This document shows positions 1-9,426 of a stretch of DNA of 64,000 nucleotides, in pieces. A program made the position numbers and the translations under genes. The first letter of the stretch is position 1. Each line of letters opens with the position of its first letter. The notes below the pieces were generated by a model, which was given only the letters and a program-made list of their open reading frames with translations, searched no databases and was not told the DNA's origin. The DNA lies in assembly GCF_002812985.1 (NCBI RefSeq), contig NZ_PGCP01000038.1, positions 37,321-101,320 of the forward strand. The letters run 5' to 3'. The DNA is from Aeromonas lusitana. Its GTDB lineage: Bacteria; Pseudomonadota; Gammaproteobacteria; Enterobacterales; Aeromonadaceae.

Positions 1-811
1 TGCCGCCGCACTCCATGAAGGCGCGCTTCAGGTTCGACTTGCCGGAGCACTGCACCAGGTGCTTGCCGATGCGGGTGGAGCCGGTGAAGGTGATGCAATC
101 CACGTCCATGTGCATGGCCAGCGCCTCGCCGACGGTGTGGCCAAAGCCCGGCAGCACGTTGAACACGCCGTCGGGGATGCCCGCTTCCTTGGCGATGCCG
201 GCGATGCGCAGGGCGGTGAGGGGAGATTTCTCGGAGGGTTTGAGGATCACCGAGTTGCCGGTGGCGAGCGCCGGGCCCAGCTTCCAGCAGGCCATCACCA
301 GGGGGAAGTTCCAGGGCACGATGGCGGCCACCACCCCGAGCGCCTCACGGGTCACCAGTGCCAGCGCGGACTCTTCTACCGGGGCGACCTGATCGTAGAT
401 CTTGTCGATGGCCTCGGCGTTCCAGGCGATGCAGTTGGCGGCGGCGGGGGCGTCATAGCCCATGGCGTCGCCGATGGGCTTGCCCATGTCCAGGGACTCT
501 AGCAGTGCCAGCTCCACCTTGTTCAGGCGCATCAGCTCGGCGAAGCGCTGCATGATCTGCTTGCGCTGCTTCGGGGCCAGCCCGCTCCAGCGTTTGTCAT
601 CGAAGGCGGCGCGGGCGGCCTGCACCGCCAGCTCGGCGTCGGCGGCGTCGCAGGAGGCGACCTTGGTCAGCAGCTGGCCGTTGGCCGGGTTGATGCAATC
701 GAAGGTGGCGCCGTTCACGGCGTCCCGGTAGCTGCCGTCGATAAAGGCTTGGGAGGGCAGGGTCAGGTGGGAGGCCTTGTGTTGCCACTGGGCCAGGGTC
801 AGGTCACTCAT
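1..811 (-). CDS. puuC: Gamma-glutamyl-aminobutyraldehyde dehydrogenase-like ALDH (PuuC), 3' part outside window
   Basis: NAD(P)-dependent aldehyde dehydrogenase, most like PuuC, which oxidises gamma-glutamyl-gamma-aminobutyraldehyde in putrescine breakdown. Only the first 270 residues of a family of about 495 are present. Visible are the cofactor-fold motifs PWNFP and KPSEKSPL, the TGSTRIGK loop, and the general-base Glu at residue 267 in MECGG. The catalytic Cys lies beyond position 1. The ATG at 811 fits the PuuC N-terminus, and the upstream GGAGTGAAC gives a ribosome site. It lies downstream of the PuuR-like gene on the same strand, separated by a hairpin and a tandem repeat, so it probably has its own promoter. 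The family is certain. The exact substrate is inferred from similarity and the neighbouring regulator. Confidence 0.85.
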   Translation of the reverse strand, partial: MSDLTLAQWQHKASHLTLPSQAFIDGSYRDAVNGATFDCINPANGQLLTKVASCDAADAELAVQAARAAFDDKRWSGLAPKQRKQIMQRFAELMRLNKVELALLESLDMGKPIGDAMGYDAPAAANCIAWNAEAIDKIYDQVAPVEESALALVTREALGVVAAIVPWNFPLVMACWKLGPALATGNSVILKPSEKSPLTALRIAGIAKEAGIPDGVFNVLPGFGHTVGEALAMHMDVDCITFTGSTRIGKHLVQCSGKSNLKRAFMECGG

Positions 812-850
812 GTTCACTCCTTGAACCGACAGATAAGGTCTCTGCGTATC

Positions 851-905
851 AATATGCTAAACATGCTGCCGCTTGTAAATCCATTCTGTAACATTTTATT
901 AAACA
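851..905 (-). promoter_or_regulatory. Two PuuR-box-like sites upstream of puuC
   Basis: Read on the minus strand, TGTTTAGCATATT (863-851) and TGTTTAATAAAATGT (905-891) resemble the reverse complement of the E. coli PuuR box as I recall it (TGTTCATTATATTTT). They lie 40-95 bp upstream of the puuC ATG. Similar boxes recur between puuR and the transaminase gene. Operator function is inferred. Confidence 0.35.
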
Positions 906-907
906 TT

Positions 908-941
908 CGCCCTCGCCAGCGGTAAGACGCTGACGAGGGCG
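908..941 (-). terminator. Hairpin downstream of puuR-like gene
   Basis: A 14-bp inverted repeat with one mismatch (908-921 against 928-941) and a 6-nt loop. On the minus strand it is followed by AATGTTTAATAAAATG, so it can end transcription from the puuR-like gene, although the U tract is poor. Confidence 0.5.
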
Positions 942-956
942 AAGGCCTGAATCGGC

Positions 957-1201
957 GGTTTGCGTGGGTCGGGCCGCCGTTACCGGTGGTCAGAAGCAGA
1001 CAGGGGATTCGCCGGGTTCGGCCTGGTTTGCGTGAGTCTGACCGCCGTAGCGGGCGGTCAGAAGCAGACAGGGGATTAGCCGGGATCGGCCCGGTTTGCG
1101 TGGGTCTGACCACCGTGGCGGGCGGTCAGAAGCAGATGGGGGATTAGCCAGGATCGGCCCGGTTTGCGTGAGTCTGACCGCCGTGGCGGGCGGTCAGAAG
1201 C
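957..1201. repeat. 68-bp tandem repeat, about 3.6 copies, each with a hairpin
   Basis: Four successive units begin at 957, 1025, 1093 and 1161 with GGTTTGCGTG and have an exact 68-bp period. Each contains an inverted repeat of the type GACCGCC-N6-GGCGGTC. The fourth unit runs into the puuR-like gene: its CAGAAG includes the stop codon at 1194-1196. The array fills the space between that gene and the terminator hairpin at 908-941. Units 2-4 are nearly identical and unit 1 has diverged more. It could act as a series of terminators, as a substrate for slippage, or have no function. Confidence 0.9.
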
Positions 1202-1736
1202 TGGCGGGGGTGTTGGCGGAGATCAGCACACATTCGTGCTCGTCCACGTTGCGGAAACGGTGCGGGGTGCGGCTGTCGAAGTAGTAGCCATCCCCCGGCG
1301 CCAGCAGATAGACCTGCTCGCCGACCGTGACCTCGACCTGGCCCTGGATGACGATGCCGCACTCTTCGCCCTCGTGGCTCAGCATGTCGTCGCCGGTATC
1401 GGCGCCGGGGGGGAGGATCTCCTGCATCATGCCGATGGCGCGGTTCGCGCGGCTGTGGCCCACCAACCTGTAGCTGATGGGATGGGTGCCGAGATCCGGC
1501 ATGTCGTCCGCACGGAAGATCACCTCGGAATCCATCTCCGTCTCATCGGTGAAGAAGCTGGCGAGGGACATGGGAATGCCTTCCAGCACCTTGCGCAGCG
1601 AGGCCACTGAGGGGCTCACCTGATTTTTCTCGATCTGGGAGATAAAGCCGTTGGTCACACCGGAGCGCTTGGCCAGCTCGCGCTGGGAGAGGGCCGCCTT
1701 GGTGCGAACCGCCTTGAGGCGGTGACCGATATCCAT
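1194..1736 (-). CDS. puuR: PuuR-like HTH-cupin transcriptional regulator
   Basis: A 180-residue repressor with an XRE-type helix-turn-helix at about residues 7-61 (SQRELAKRSGVTNGFISQIE) and a cupin sensor domain at about 105-178. This architecture and length match PuuR, the putrescine-responsive repressor of the puu genes in E. coli. It sits between puuC (same strand, downstream) and the divergent transaminase gene, consistent with control of both. A ribosome site (AGGAGTG) precedes the ATG at 1736. The gene end runs into the 68-bp tandem repeat. Other HTH-cupin regulators share this architecture, so the ligand (putrescine or a related amine) is inferred from context. Confidence 0.82.
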   Translation of the reverse strand: MDIGHRLKAVRTKAALSQRELAKRSGVTNGFISQIEKNQVSPSVASLRKVLEGIPMSLASFFTDETEMDSEVIFRADDMPDLGTHPISYRLVGHSRANRAIGMMQEILPPGADTGDDMLSHEGEECGIVIQGQVEVTVGEQVYLLAPGDGYYFDSRTPHRFRNVDEHECVLISANTPASF

Positions 1737-1754
1737 CGATAGACACTCCTTGAC

Positions 1755-1868
1755 TGTTTACTATTATTAAAATTGTGTTAAATATCTTATACCACCCCGA
1801 GGGGGTGACACCAAGCAAGGGCGATAAACGGGCCCTTTTTTATGGATTCAGGTGTTTAATTTAATAGG
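1755..1868. promoter_or_regulatory. Divergent promoter region with PuuR-box-like sites
   Basis: The 174-bp gap between puuR and the transaminase gene is AT-rich, unlike its surroundings. It has three boxes beginning TGTTTA or TGTTAA: 1755-1770, 1776-1788 and 1853-1868. They resemble the two boxes before puuC. This arrangement suggests autoregulation and control of the divergent genes by the PuuR-like protein. Confidence 0.4.
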
Positions 1869-1910
1869 CAATGGCCAAGCGTTACTAAACGCCTTAAGGA
1901 TGAGGTGACC

Positions 1911-3239
1911 ATGAAACCGATCAGCGACATCAATACCCCCGACATGTCCGCCTTCTGGATGCCCTTTACCGCCAACCAGCAGTTCAAGGCGGCGCCGCGC
2001 ATCTTGAAGTCGGCACAGGGGATGTATTATCACTCAGAGGATGGCCGCAAGATACTGGATGGCACCGCCGGACTCTGGTGTTGCAACGCGGGTCATGGTC
2101 GGCGCGAGATTGCCGAGGCGGTTTCCCAGCAGATTTCCCACCTCGACTTCGCACCCACGTTCCAGATGGGACACCCGCTGCCGTTCGAACTGGCGAACCA
2201 GCTGGTGGAGATCGCCCCCAAGGGCTTCGGCCACGTCTTCTATACCAACTCGGGCTCTGAGGCCGTGGACACGGCGCTGAAGATCGCCCTGGCCTGGCAA
2301 CGGGCCCGCGGTCAGGGTACCCGCACCCGGCTGATTGGCCGTGAGCGCGGCTACCACGGGGTGGGCTTCGGCGGCATCTCGGTGGGCGGCATTCCCGGCA
2401 ACCGCAAGTGGTTCGGCTCCCTGCTCGGCGGAGTGGATCATCTGCCTCACACCCTGAATATCGCCAAAAATGCTTTCACCAAGGGGCTGCCAGCAGAAGA
2501 TCTCACTCTGGCCGATGAATTGGAGAAGATTGTGTTCCTGCATGACGCCAGCAACATCGCCGCCGTCATCGTCGAACCCATCGCTGGCAGCACAGGGGTC
2601 ATCATGCCGCCCCAGGGTTATCTCAAGCGGCTGAGGGAGATCTGCACCAAGCACGGCATACTGCTGATCTTTGATGAGGTGATCACCGGCTTCGGTCGCC
2701 TCGGCTCCCCGTTCGCCGCCCAGGAGTTCGATGTCATCCCCGACATGATCACCTGCGCCAAGGGGCTCACCAACGGCGCCATCCCCATGGGGGCCGTGCT
2801 GGTACAAGACCACATCTATGACGACATGATGGCCGCCGGCAAGGGCGCCATCGAGCTGTTCCACGGCTACACCTATTCGGGCCACCCGGTGGCCGCGGCC
2901 GCGGGTCTGGCGACCCTGGAGATCTACCGCAACGAAAACCTGCTGACTCGCGCCGCCGATCTGGCGGGTTACTGGGAGGAGGCGGCTCATTCGTTGAAGG
3001 GCTGCAAGCATGTCAAGGACGTGCGCAACTACGGCTTGGTGGCGGGCATAGAGCTCGAATCCCTGCCGGATGCGCCGGGCAAGCGCGCCTACGAGGTGTT
3101 CGTGCGCTGCTTCGAGAAGGGGGCTCTGATACGCGTTACAGGCGACATCATCGCCCTGTCGCCGCCCCTCATCATAGAGCGCAGCGAGATCGACGATCTC
3201 TTCACCCTGCTGCAGGACGCCCTGCAAGCTCAGGACTGA
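1911..3239 (+). CDS. Omega-amino acid (beta-alanine):pyruvate aminotransferase
   Basis: A class III, PLP-dependent aminotransferase of 442 residues that moves the terminal amino group of beta-alanine or other omega-amino acids to pyruvate. Motifs seen: [13 protein letters not shown] near the N-terminus, the PLP-binding Asp255 in [11 protein letters not shown], and the Schiff-base Lys284 in [15 protein letters not shown]. It resembles Pseudomonas BauA. A GTG at 1905 is possible, but the ATG at 1911 has better spacing from AAGGATGAGG. The next gene encodes a semialdehyde dehydrogenase, so the pair would turn beta-alanine into malonate semialdehyde and then acetyl-CoA. Assignment to the omega-APT subgroup is strong. 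The physiological substrate is inferred. Confidence 0.88.
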   Translation: MKPISDINTPDMSAFWMPFTANQQFKAAPRILKSAQGMYYHSEDGRKILDGTAGLWCCNAGHGRREIAEAVSQQISHLDFAPTFQMGHPLPFELANQLVEIAPKGFGHVFYTNSGSEAVDTALKIALAWQRARGQGTRTRLIGRERGYHGVGFGGISVGGIPGNRKWFGSLLGGVDHLPHTLNIAKNAFTKGLPAEDLTLADELEKIVFLHDASNIAAVIVEPIAGSTGVIMPPQGYLKRLREICTKHGILLIFDEVITGFGRLGSPFAAQEFDVIPDMITCAKGLTNGAIPMGAVLVQDHIYDDMMAAGKGAIELFHGYTYSGHPVAAAAGLATLEIYRNENLLTRAADLAGYWEEAAHSLKGCKHVKDVRNYGLVAGIELESLPDAPGKRAYEVFVRCFEKGALIRVTGDIIALSPPLIIERSEIDDLFTLLQDALQAQD

Positions 3240-3262
3240 TCACCCACCCCTATTTTTTGCGA

Positions 3263-3280
3263 GGCGCCCGGGTGGGCGCC
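3263..3280. other. GC-rich hairpin between transaminase and mmsA
   Basis: A perfect 7-bp stem GGCGCCC/GGGCGCC with a GGGT loop, followed on the plus strand by CCTTCCTTG. It lacks a good U tract, so it may be a weak terminator or an RNA-stabilising element rather than a full stop. Confidence 0.4.
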
Positions 3281-3339
3281 CCTTCCTTGCGCCTGATGCC
3301 CATGGCCGCGCAGGGGAACCCCAATTTCACGGAGGATTT

Positions 3340-4836
<1,497 letters not shown>

Positions 4837-4918
4837 CAACCATGCAGTAGTTAGCCCAGGCATGGCCCGGCGGAGGGATCCGCCGGAGTGCCCCGCTATC
4901 CCTGTGAAGGAGTGACAG

Positions 4919-5647
4919 ATGCGACTGGGAATTCTCGATTGTGACCGGCTGGATCCCGATTTGGTGGGAAGTTTTGGCCCCGTTTACTCCGAGATGTTTA
5001 TCAAGGGCTTCCGGGCGCTGGCGCCGGCGCTGGAATACCGAGTCTGGTCGGCCCTCGATGGCGAGCTGCCGGCCGATCTGAATGAGTGCGATGCCTGGCT
5101 CATCACCGGTTCCCGCCACGATGCCTACAGTGATCTGCCCTGGATCCTGGCGCTGCGCGACTGGATCCGTCAGGCCCACGACGCCAACGTCAAGCTGGCC
5201 GGGGTCTGCTTCGGTCACCAGGTGATCGCCCAGGCCTTGGGGGGGGAGGTGATGAAGTCCACCAAGGGCTGGGGGCTCGGCGTCTCGGTCCATCCCATGC
5301 AGGCGGCGAAACCTTGGATGCAGCCTGAGCTGGAAACCATCCGGATCCTGGCGAGTCATCAGGATCAGGTGGAGCAGCTGCCACCGGGGGCAACTCTGCT
5401 GGCGGGCAACGATTTCTGCCCGAACTTCATGTTCCTGCAGGGGGATCACATAGTCGCCATTCAGGGGCACCCGGAGTTTTCGGTGGAGTACAACCGGGCG
5501 CTGATCGAGCGGCGGCGGGACAGGTTGCCCGATGCCCATTACCAGAGCAGCCTCTCCTCCCTCGAGGGGGAGGTGGATTCGGCCACCATGATGCAGTGGT
5601 TGTTGCAGTTCCTCGGCATACTGCCGGTCGAGTCCTCATTGCGCTGA
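4919..5647 (+). CDS. Class I glutamine amidotransferase family protein
   Basis: A 242-residue stand-alone class I GATase domain. The catalytic triad is visible: nucleophile Cys97 in VCFGHQ, and His184 with Glu186 in GHPEFS. Such stand-alone domains can hydrolyse gamma-glutamyl amides. In polyamine catabolism PuuD (E. coli) and PauD (Pseudomonas) release GABA or other acids from gamma-glutamyl conjugates. It lies beside puuC, puuR and the transaminase gene, so a PauD-like role is plausible. It could instead be an uncharacterised GMP-synthase-like amidotransferase. A GAAGGAG ribosome site precedes the ATG at 4919. The family is certain; the substrate is inferred. Confidence 0.8.
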   Translation: MRLGILDCDRLDPDLVGSFGPVYSEMFIKGFRALAPALEYRVWSALDGELPADLNECDAWLITGSRHDAYSDLPWILALRDWIRQAHDANVKLAGVCFGHQVIAQALGGEVMKSTKGWGLGVSVHPMQAAKPWMQPELETIRILASHQDQVEQLPPGATLLAGNDFCPNFMFLQGDHIVAIQGHPEFSVEYNRALIERRRDRLPDAHYQSSLSSLEGEVDSATMMQWLLQFLGILPVESSLR

Positions 5648-5710
5648 AGCACGTTTGTCATATCCCCCCTGCAGATGCTAGATTTTGTAGCAAAATGAAG
5701 GATCAAGCGG

Positions 5711-5740
5711 TGATATGCCAAGTTCGGATGATACACTGGC
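5711..5740 (+). promoter_or_regulatory. Possible cysB promoter -10 region
   Basis: TGATACACT at 5729-5737 looks like an extended -10 (TGnTACACT) about 80 bp upstream of the cysB start. No convincing -35 is visible. Confidence 0.3.
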
Positions 5741-5815
5741 CGCCATTTGTGGCGGCCTTGTTCCTCTGATCAGCGTCATCTGACGGCAGCCGCGCCAGCC
5801 TGTGAGGGTGCAAAC

Positions 5816-6787
5816 TTGAAACTACAGCAGTTGAAGTATCTGATCGCGGTGCGGGACCACAATCTCAACGTGTCCGTCGCTTCCGATGCGCTCTATACCA
5901 GTCAGCCTGGGGTGAGCAAGCAGATCGGCTTGCTGGAGAGCGAGCTGGGGGTGCGCATCTTCGAGCGCCGTGGCAAGCACCTGCATCGCATCACCCCGGT
6001 GGGGGAGGAGATCATCAAGTGCGCCGAGGCCATGCTCAACATAGAGGGCAAGATCAAGGCCATCTCCCGGGAGTACCTGGACCCGACCGTGGGCACGCTC
6101 AACATCCACACCACCCACACCATAGCGCGCTACCTGCTGCCGAAAAGCGTTACCTATTTCACCAAGAAGTACCCCAAGATCTCGTTCCACCTGCATCCCG
6201 TGATGTCGGCCACCAAGGAGCAGATCAGCAAGGGTTACTCGGATTTTTCCATCGTGGCCCACGAGATAGGCTTCGACAAGGAGCTGATCGCGCTGCCCGC
6301 TTACCTCTGGACCCTCTCCCTGGTGGTGCCTCAGGATCACCCGCTGGCCAAGGTCAAGAAGCCGAGTCTGGAGCAGCTCTGCCAGTTCCCCATCCTCAGC
6401 TACGAGAGCGGCGCCACCGGGCGTCAGGTGCAGGATCGGGTGTTCCAGGCCGCCGGTCTCAGCCCCAATTACTACATGACAGTGATGGATGCGGGCGTCA
6501 TCAAGCGCTACGTGGAGCTGGGCTTTGGCATCGGCATCATCTCGTCCCTGGTGGCGAACGATCACGATGCGCCGGGTCTGGTGGCCATCAATCTGGAGCA
6601 CCTGTTCGAGCCCTGCCCCGCCCAGATCTGCTTCAGCAAGAGCATCTTGCTGCAGAACTACATGTATGACTTCATCAGCTCCTTCTCCCCCCACCTCACC
6701 AAGGAGGTGATCCAGAACGTCATGCAGCAGCCGACCCAGGCCCGCATCGACGAGCTGCTGGCAGGGGTGGAGTTGCCCGTCTATTGA
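5816..6787 (+). CDS. cysB: LysR-type master regulator of cysteine/sulfate assimilation CysB
   Basis: A 323-residue LysR-type regulator, near-identical in length to E. coli CysB (324). The N-terminus (MKLQQLKYL after initiation) and the HTH with SQPGVSKQI at residues 30-40 are CysB hallmarks. The effector domain contains HTTHTIARYLLP, which in CysB lines the sulfate/N-acetylserine pocket. The start is a TTG at 5816: GAGGG lies 7 bp upstream and the resulting N-terminus matches the family exactly, whereas the in-frame upstream extension does not. The gene is monocistronic in appearance, and a GGGCCC hairpin follows it. CysB would activate the cys regulon when sulfur is limiting. Confidence 0.95.
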   Translation: MKLQQLKYLIAVRDHNLNVSVASDALYTSQPGVSKQIGLLESELGVRIFERRGKHLHRITPVGEEIIKCAEAMLNIEGKIKAISREYLDPTVGTLNIHTTHTIARYLLPKSVTYFTKKYPKISFHLHPVMSATKEQISKGYSDFSIVAHEIGFDKELIALPAYLWTLSLVVPQDHPLAKVKKPSLEQLCQFPILSYESGATGRQVQDRVFQAAGLSPNYYMTVMDAGVIKRYVELGFGIGIISSLVANDHDAPGLVAINLEHLFEPCPAQICFSKSILLQNYMYDFISSFSPHLTKEVIQNVMQQPTQARIDELLAGVELPVY

Positions 6788-6825
6788 GTCGTCTCCCGTC
6801 ATCCGATCGCGGATGATGTGTATTC

Positions 6826-6842
6826 AGGGCCCATCGGGCCCT
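6826..6842 (+). terminator. Hairpin after cysB
   Basis: A perfect 7-bp stem AGGGCCC/GGGCCCT with an ATC loop, followed by TGCTGCC rather than a U run. It may be a weak terminator, or may occlude the leader of the kinase gene that starts 20 bp later. Confidence 0.45.
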
Positions 6843-6861
6843 TGCTGCCGTCGAGGTTTCC

Positions 6862-7701
6862 ATGTCCCGCATCCTGCTGCTCGCCAATCTCAACTGTGAT
6901 CACGTGCTCTCCCTGGCCGAACCCCTGGTGGCGGGGGCGCGGCTGCAGTACCTGGATCAGGGGCGCAGGCTCGGGGGCGGCGCCGCCAACACCGGCATAG
7001 GTCTGGTGTGGGCGGGGCACGAGGTCAGTATCGCCTCCCGGGTCGGGCTGGATGAGACCGGCGACTGGCTGCTGGAGCAGGCGGCCAGCCACGGCCTGGA
7101 TTGCGCCCATGTGGAGCGCTTCGGTGGTGAGACGGGGGAACTGCTGATCCTGGTGGACTCCACCGGCGAGCGCACCATACTCCGGCGGCCACGCCGCCCG
7201 GATCTGCCGGGGGACTTGCCGACGGAGGGGATCGACTGCCTCTATGTGAACTACCCCGGCACCGCCATCACGGGCTATATGCGTCAGATGCTCGGCAAGA
7301 GCTTCGTGGTGGCCCAGTATCCCAAGGGCGGCCAAGCTCGTCGTCCCTGCCACGTGCTGGTGGCCTCTCGCTCGGATCTCGCCGAGGTGGGCGATCCCTG
7401 GCTGCACGCTCGCCAGCTCGCCGGTGATCAGCTGGAATGGCTGGTGCTGACCGAGGGCAAGGCGGGGGCCGTGGCGCTCCATGGCGAGGAGCAGATCCGG
7501 GTGGCGGCCCGTCCCGTCTCGGTGGTGGATACCACGGGGGCGGGGGATGCCTTCGCCGGTGGCCTCATTCACGGGCTGGCCCGGGGCATGGCCATCAAGG
7601 ATGCCCTGCAGTGTGCGGTGGACTGGGCCGCCTTCGCGGTGGCCTCCGAGAGCTCCATCCCCTCACAAGCCCTGAAGAACTGGCTGAGGCAGCCTCACTG
7701 A
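6862..7701 (+). CDS. PfkB-family carbohydrate kinase
   Basis: A 279-residue ribokinase/PfkB-family sugar kinase. The N-terminal half has GGGAANTGIGLVWAG, corresponding to the first PfkB signature. The C-terminal signature DTTGAGDAFAGG at residues 223-234 contains the catalytic base Asp229 and the anion hole. The protein is shorter than most members (about 300-330), mainly in the N-terminal lid region. The substrate cannot be read from sequence: ribokinase, adenosine kinase and fructokinase subgroups share these motifs. The gene lies alone between cysB and nsrR with no sugar transporter nearby. The ATG at 6862 is preceded by GAGG. Confidence 0.85.
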   Translation: MSRILLLANLNCDHVLSLAEPLVAGARLQYLDQGRRLGGGAANTGIGLVWAGHEVSIASRVGLDETGDWLLEQAASHGLDCAHVERFGGETGELLILVDSTGERTILRRPRRPDLPGDLPTEGIDCLYVNYPGTAITGYMRQMLGKSFVVAQYPKGGQARRPCHVLVASRSDLAEVGDPWLHARQLAGDQLEWLVLTEGKAGAVALHGEEQIRVAARPVSVVDTTGAGDAFAGGLIHGLARGMAIKDALQCAVDWAAFAVASESSIPSQALKNWLRQPH

Positions 7702-7800
7702 GCGGCTGAACGCGGCCGTGTCCCCCATGGGATCCAGCCCTGTCGGATAGGGTGACTTCGCCACCAAAAGTGGCCAAAACCTCCCCCCGAGCCTGCAAGT

Positions 7801-7849
7801 TTGCGATCAATCAAAGAAAGTGTCGATTTATGTACATCTTCGTCGACAC
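7801..7849 (+). promoter_or_regulatory. Candidate operator region upstream of nsrR
   Basis: Two features lie 140-190 bp before nsrR. TTGCGATCAATCAA (7801-7814) matches the FNR pattern TTGAT-N4-ATCAA with a perfect right half. The arms GTGTCGA (7820-7826) and TCGACAC (7843-7849) form a palindrome with ATGTACAT between them. The minus-strand AAGATG at 7835-7840 matches an NsrR half-site. The rest of the 288-bp gap shows no gene. Confidence 0.35.
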
Positions 7850-7989
7850 CCGTCCGGGCTGCTCTTAACCTTGTCATTCCACGACTCGGCCAACGACGCG
7901 GATCCCGGGCAGGCGCCCCTGTCATCTCCCCCGCTTGGCTACCGGTTGTCGTCCTGATTTCTGGCTTGTAGTAAGAGGCAAGTGCGACC

Positions 7990-8442
7990 ATGCAACTGAC
8001 ACGATTTACCGACTACGCCCTGCGTACCCTGACGTTTCTGGCGATCCAGCCAGGTGATCGCCTGTCGACCATCACAGAGGTGGCCGACACCTTCGCCATC
8101 TCCCGCAATCATGTGGTCAAGATAGTGCATCAACTCGGCATCAAGGGTTATATCGAAACGGTGCGTGGCAAGCATGGTGGCATCCGGCTCGGTCGCTCCG
8201 CCGTCTCCATCAACCTGCGGGACGTGGTGATGGACATGGAGCACGTGCTCTGCCCGGTGGACTGCAAGCGCGAAAACTGCCGCCTCTCCGGTGGCTGCCG
8301 CATCCAGGGCATTCTGCGCCGCGCCATGAACGCCTTCCTGGAAGTGCTGGGGGAGTACACCCTCGCGGATGCGGTGCGCGATCCCACCCGTTTATGCCAC
8401 CTGCTTGGCATAGAGCAGGACAATATCCTGACGATGGCCTGA
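7990..8442 (+). CDS. nsrR: Nitric-oxide-sensing Rrf2-family repressor NsrR
   Basis: A 150-residue Rrf2-family regulator whose Fe-S cluster is destroyed by NO, releasing repression of NO-detoxifying genes. The winged helix is at residues 1-70 (MQLTRFTDYALRTL, typical of NsrR). Cys92, Cys97 and Cys103 have the same 5- and 6-residue spacing as the cluster cysteines of E. coli NsrR (91, 96, 102), which separates it from IscR. An extra Cys88 is present. The gene is single, ends at a strong terminator, and faces napF, a nitrate-respiration gene. No hmp or nor genes are in the window. Confidence 0.92.
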   Translation: MQLTRFTDYALRTLTFLAIQPGDRLSTITEVADTFAISRNHVVKIVHQLGIKGYIETVRGKHGGIRLGRSAVSINLRDVVMDMEHVLCPVDCKRENCRLSGGCRIQGILRRAMNAFLEVLGEYTLADAVRDPTRLCHLLGIEQDNILTMA

Positions 8443-8456
8443 GGGTCGTGACGGTG

Positions 8457-8482
8457 AAAGGGCCCCTCGGGGCCCTTTTTGC
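8457..8482 (+). terminator. Terminator of nsrR
   Basis: AAAGGGCCCC/GGGGCCCTTTTT inverted repeat with a 2-nt centre and a T run, 15 bp after the nsrR stop. Confidence 0.85.
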
Positions 8483-8559
8483 TGTCTGGGATCCATGTCG
8501 GGGGTGGAGCTGAGGGTGTCGGGCCGCGAAGAAGTATCGTGTGTGCGTTGCCGGCGTCG

Positions 8560-9072
8560 TCAGGGCTGGGGGATCAGGGTGATGGCGCCGTGCAGGCAGG
8601 CGAGGCCGCAGGCGCCGCAACCATCGCAGGCCGCCATGTTGACGCTGATGCCGTCGCTGCTGGCCTTGATCGCCTGCTGGGGGCAGGCATCCTCGCACAA
8701 CAGGCAGTAGAAGCCCTGGCGGGCTTGGCAGCTCGCCTCGATCCGCACCCGGGTCTGCACCTGGCGACCGAGTTGCAGGTCCAGCGCCCCGGTGGGGCAG
8801 GCCCTGGCGCAGCTGCCGCAATAGCTGCACTGGCCGCAGGCGAGATCCAGCACAGGTGTGCCGGAGATGGGGGTGCCGTCGTACTCTGGTCGATCCGCCG
8901 GTTTGAGCAAGCCGTTGGGACAGGCCTGGAAGCAGTCGCCGCAGCGGCTGCACAGGGAGAGGAACTGGGACTCTTCGATGGCCCAGGGCGGGCGCGCCTC
9001 ATGACAGGTCACGGCCGGCTTGCCGGGACTGCCCAATGCCTGCATCAACCAACGACAGAAAATATGCGCCAT
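8560..9072 (-). CDS. napF: Ferredoxin-type protein NapF
   Basis: A 170-residue iron-sulfur protein with four cysteine clusters: CSRCGDCFQACP, CGQCSYCGSCARACP, a reduced CLLCEDACP, and CDGCGACGLAC. Length and cluster layout match NapF, the cytoplasmic [4Fe-4S] protein that helps mature or feed the periplasmic nitrate reductase NapA. The open frame extends upstream to 9210, but the ATG at 9072 gives the normal NapF length and has a GGGG stretch 6 bp upstream. No napDABC genes are adjacent, so it is separated from its usual operon, or nap lies elsewhere. It runs convergent with nsrR. Confidence 0.82.
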   Translation of the reverse strand: MAHIFCRWLMQALGSPGKPAVTCHEARPPWAIEESQFLSLCSRCGDCFQACPNGLLKPADRPEYDGTPISGTPVLDLACGQCSYCGSCARACPTGALDLQLGRQVQTRVRIEASCQARQGFYCLLCEDACPQQAIKASSDGISVNMAACDGCGACGLACLHGAITLIPQP

Positions 9073-9210
9073 GCCAACCCCAACTACCCAATAGGGGTTA
9101 ATTTTAGCTAGATTCCCGCCAGCAAGCCAGAGAATAGAGCGCCCCAGGATCGCAAGCCGGGTTGCCCTTGTGTAAGCTAGGCAGGTCTTTTTGCGTGGTT
9201 GAACATACAC

Positions 9211-9426
9211 ATGTGGTTATTTCTTTGGCGTGCCTCCCTGCTCTATGTCTTCCCCTTGCTGATGTGGGCCTATTGCCACATCAAGGAGATTGAATTCGCC
9301 GAGCTCGATACCGGGGTCAACAGCCACAAGTGGGTGGTGTTGGCGGCCTATCTCATCTATGTGCTGCTCTGGCTGCTGCTGAACCGTTACCTGGAACTCT
9401 TCCTGCGCCAGCGAGGCCGCAGGTGA
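9211..9426 (+). CDS. Small two-helix membrane protein upstream of rmuC
   Basis: A predicted protein of 71 residues (75 if the TTG at 9199 is used) with two hydrophobic segments at about residues 2-21 and 40-60 and a basic C-terminus (RQRGRR). I do not recognise the family. Its stop overlaps the rmuC start in GTGA (9423-9426), which implies translational coupling and supports it being real. No clear ribosome site precedes either start, so the start is uncertain. Confidence 0.65.
   Translation: MWLFLWRASLLYVFPLLMWAYCHIKEIEFAELDTGVNSHKWVVLAAYLIYVLLWLLLNRYLELFLRQRGRR

Noticed and set aside
957..1201. Considered as CRISPR or REP/BIME elements
   Set aside because: Units are directly adjacent 68-bp tandem copies; the same unit is not seen elsewhere in the window, so a dispersed REP family is not supported.
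8479..9111. Plus-strand open frame of 210 codons opposite napF
   Set aside because: Antisense of cysteine-cluster codons; no independent support.
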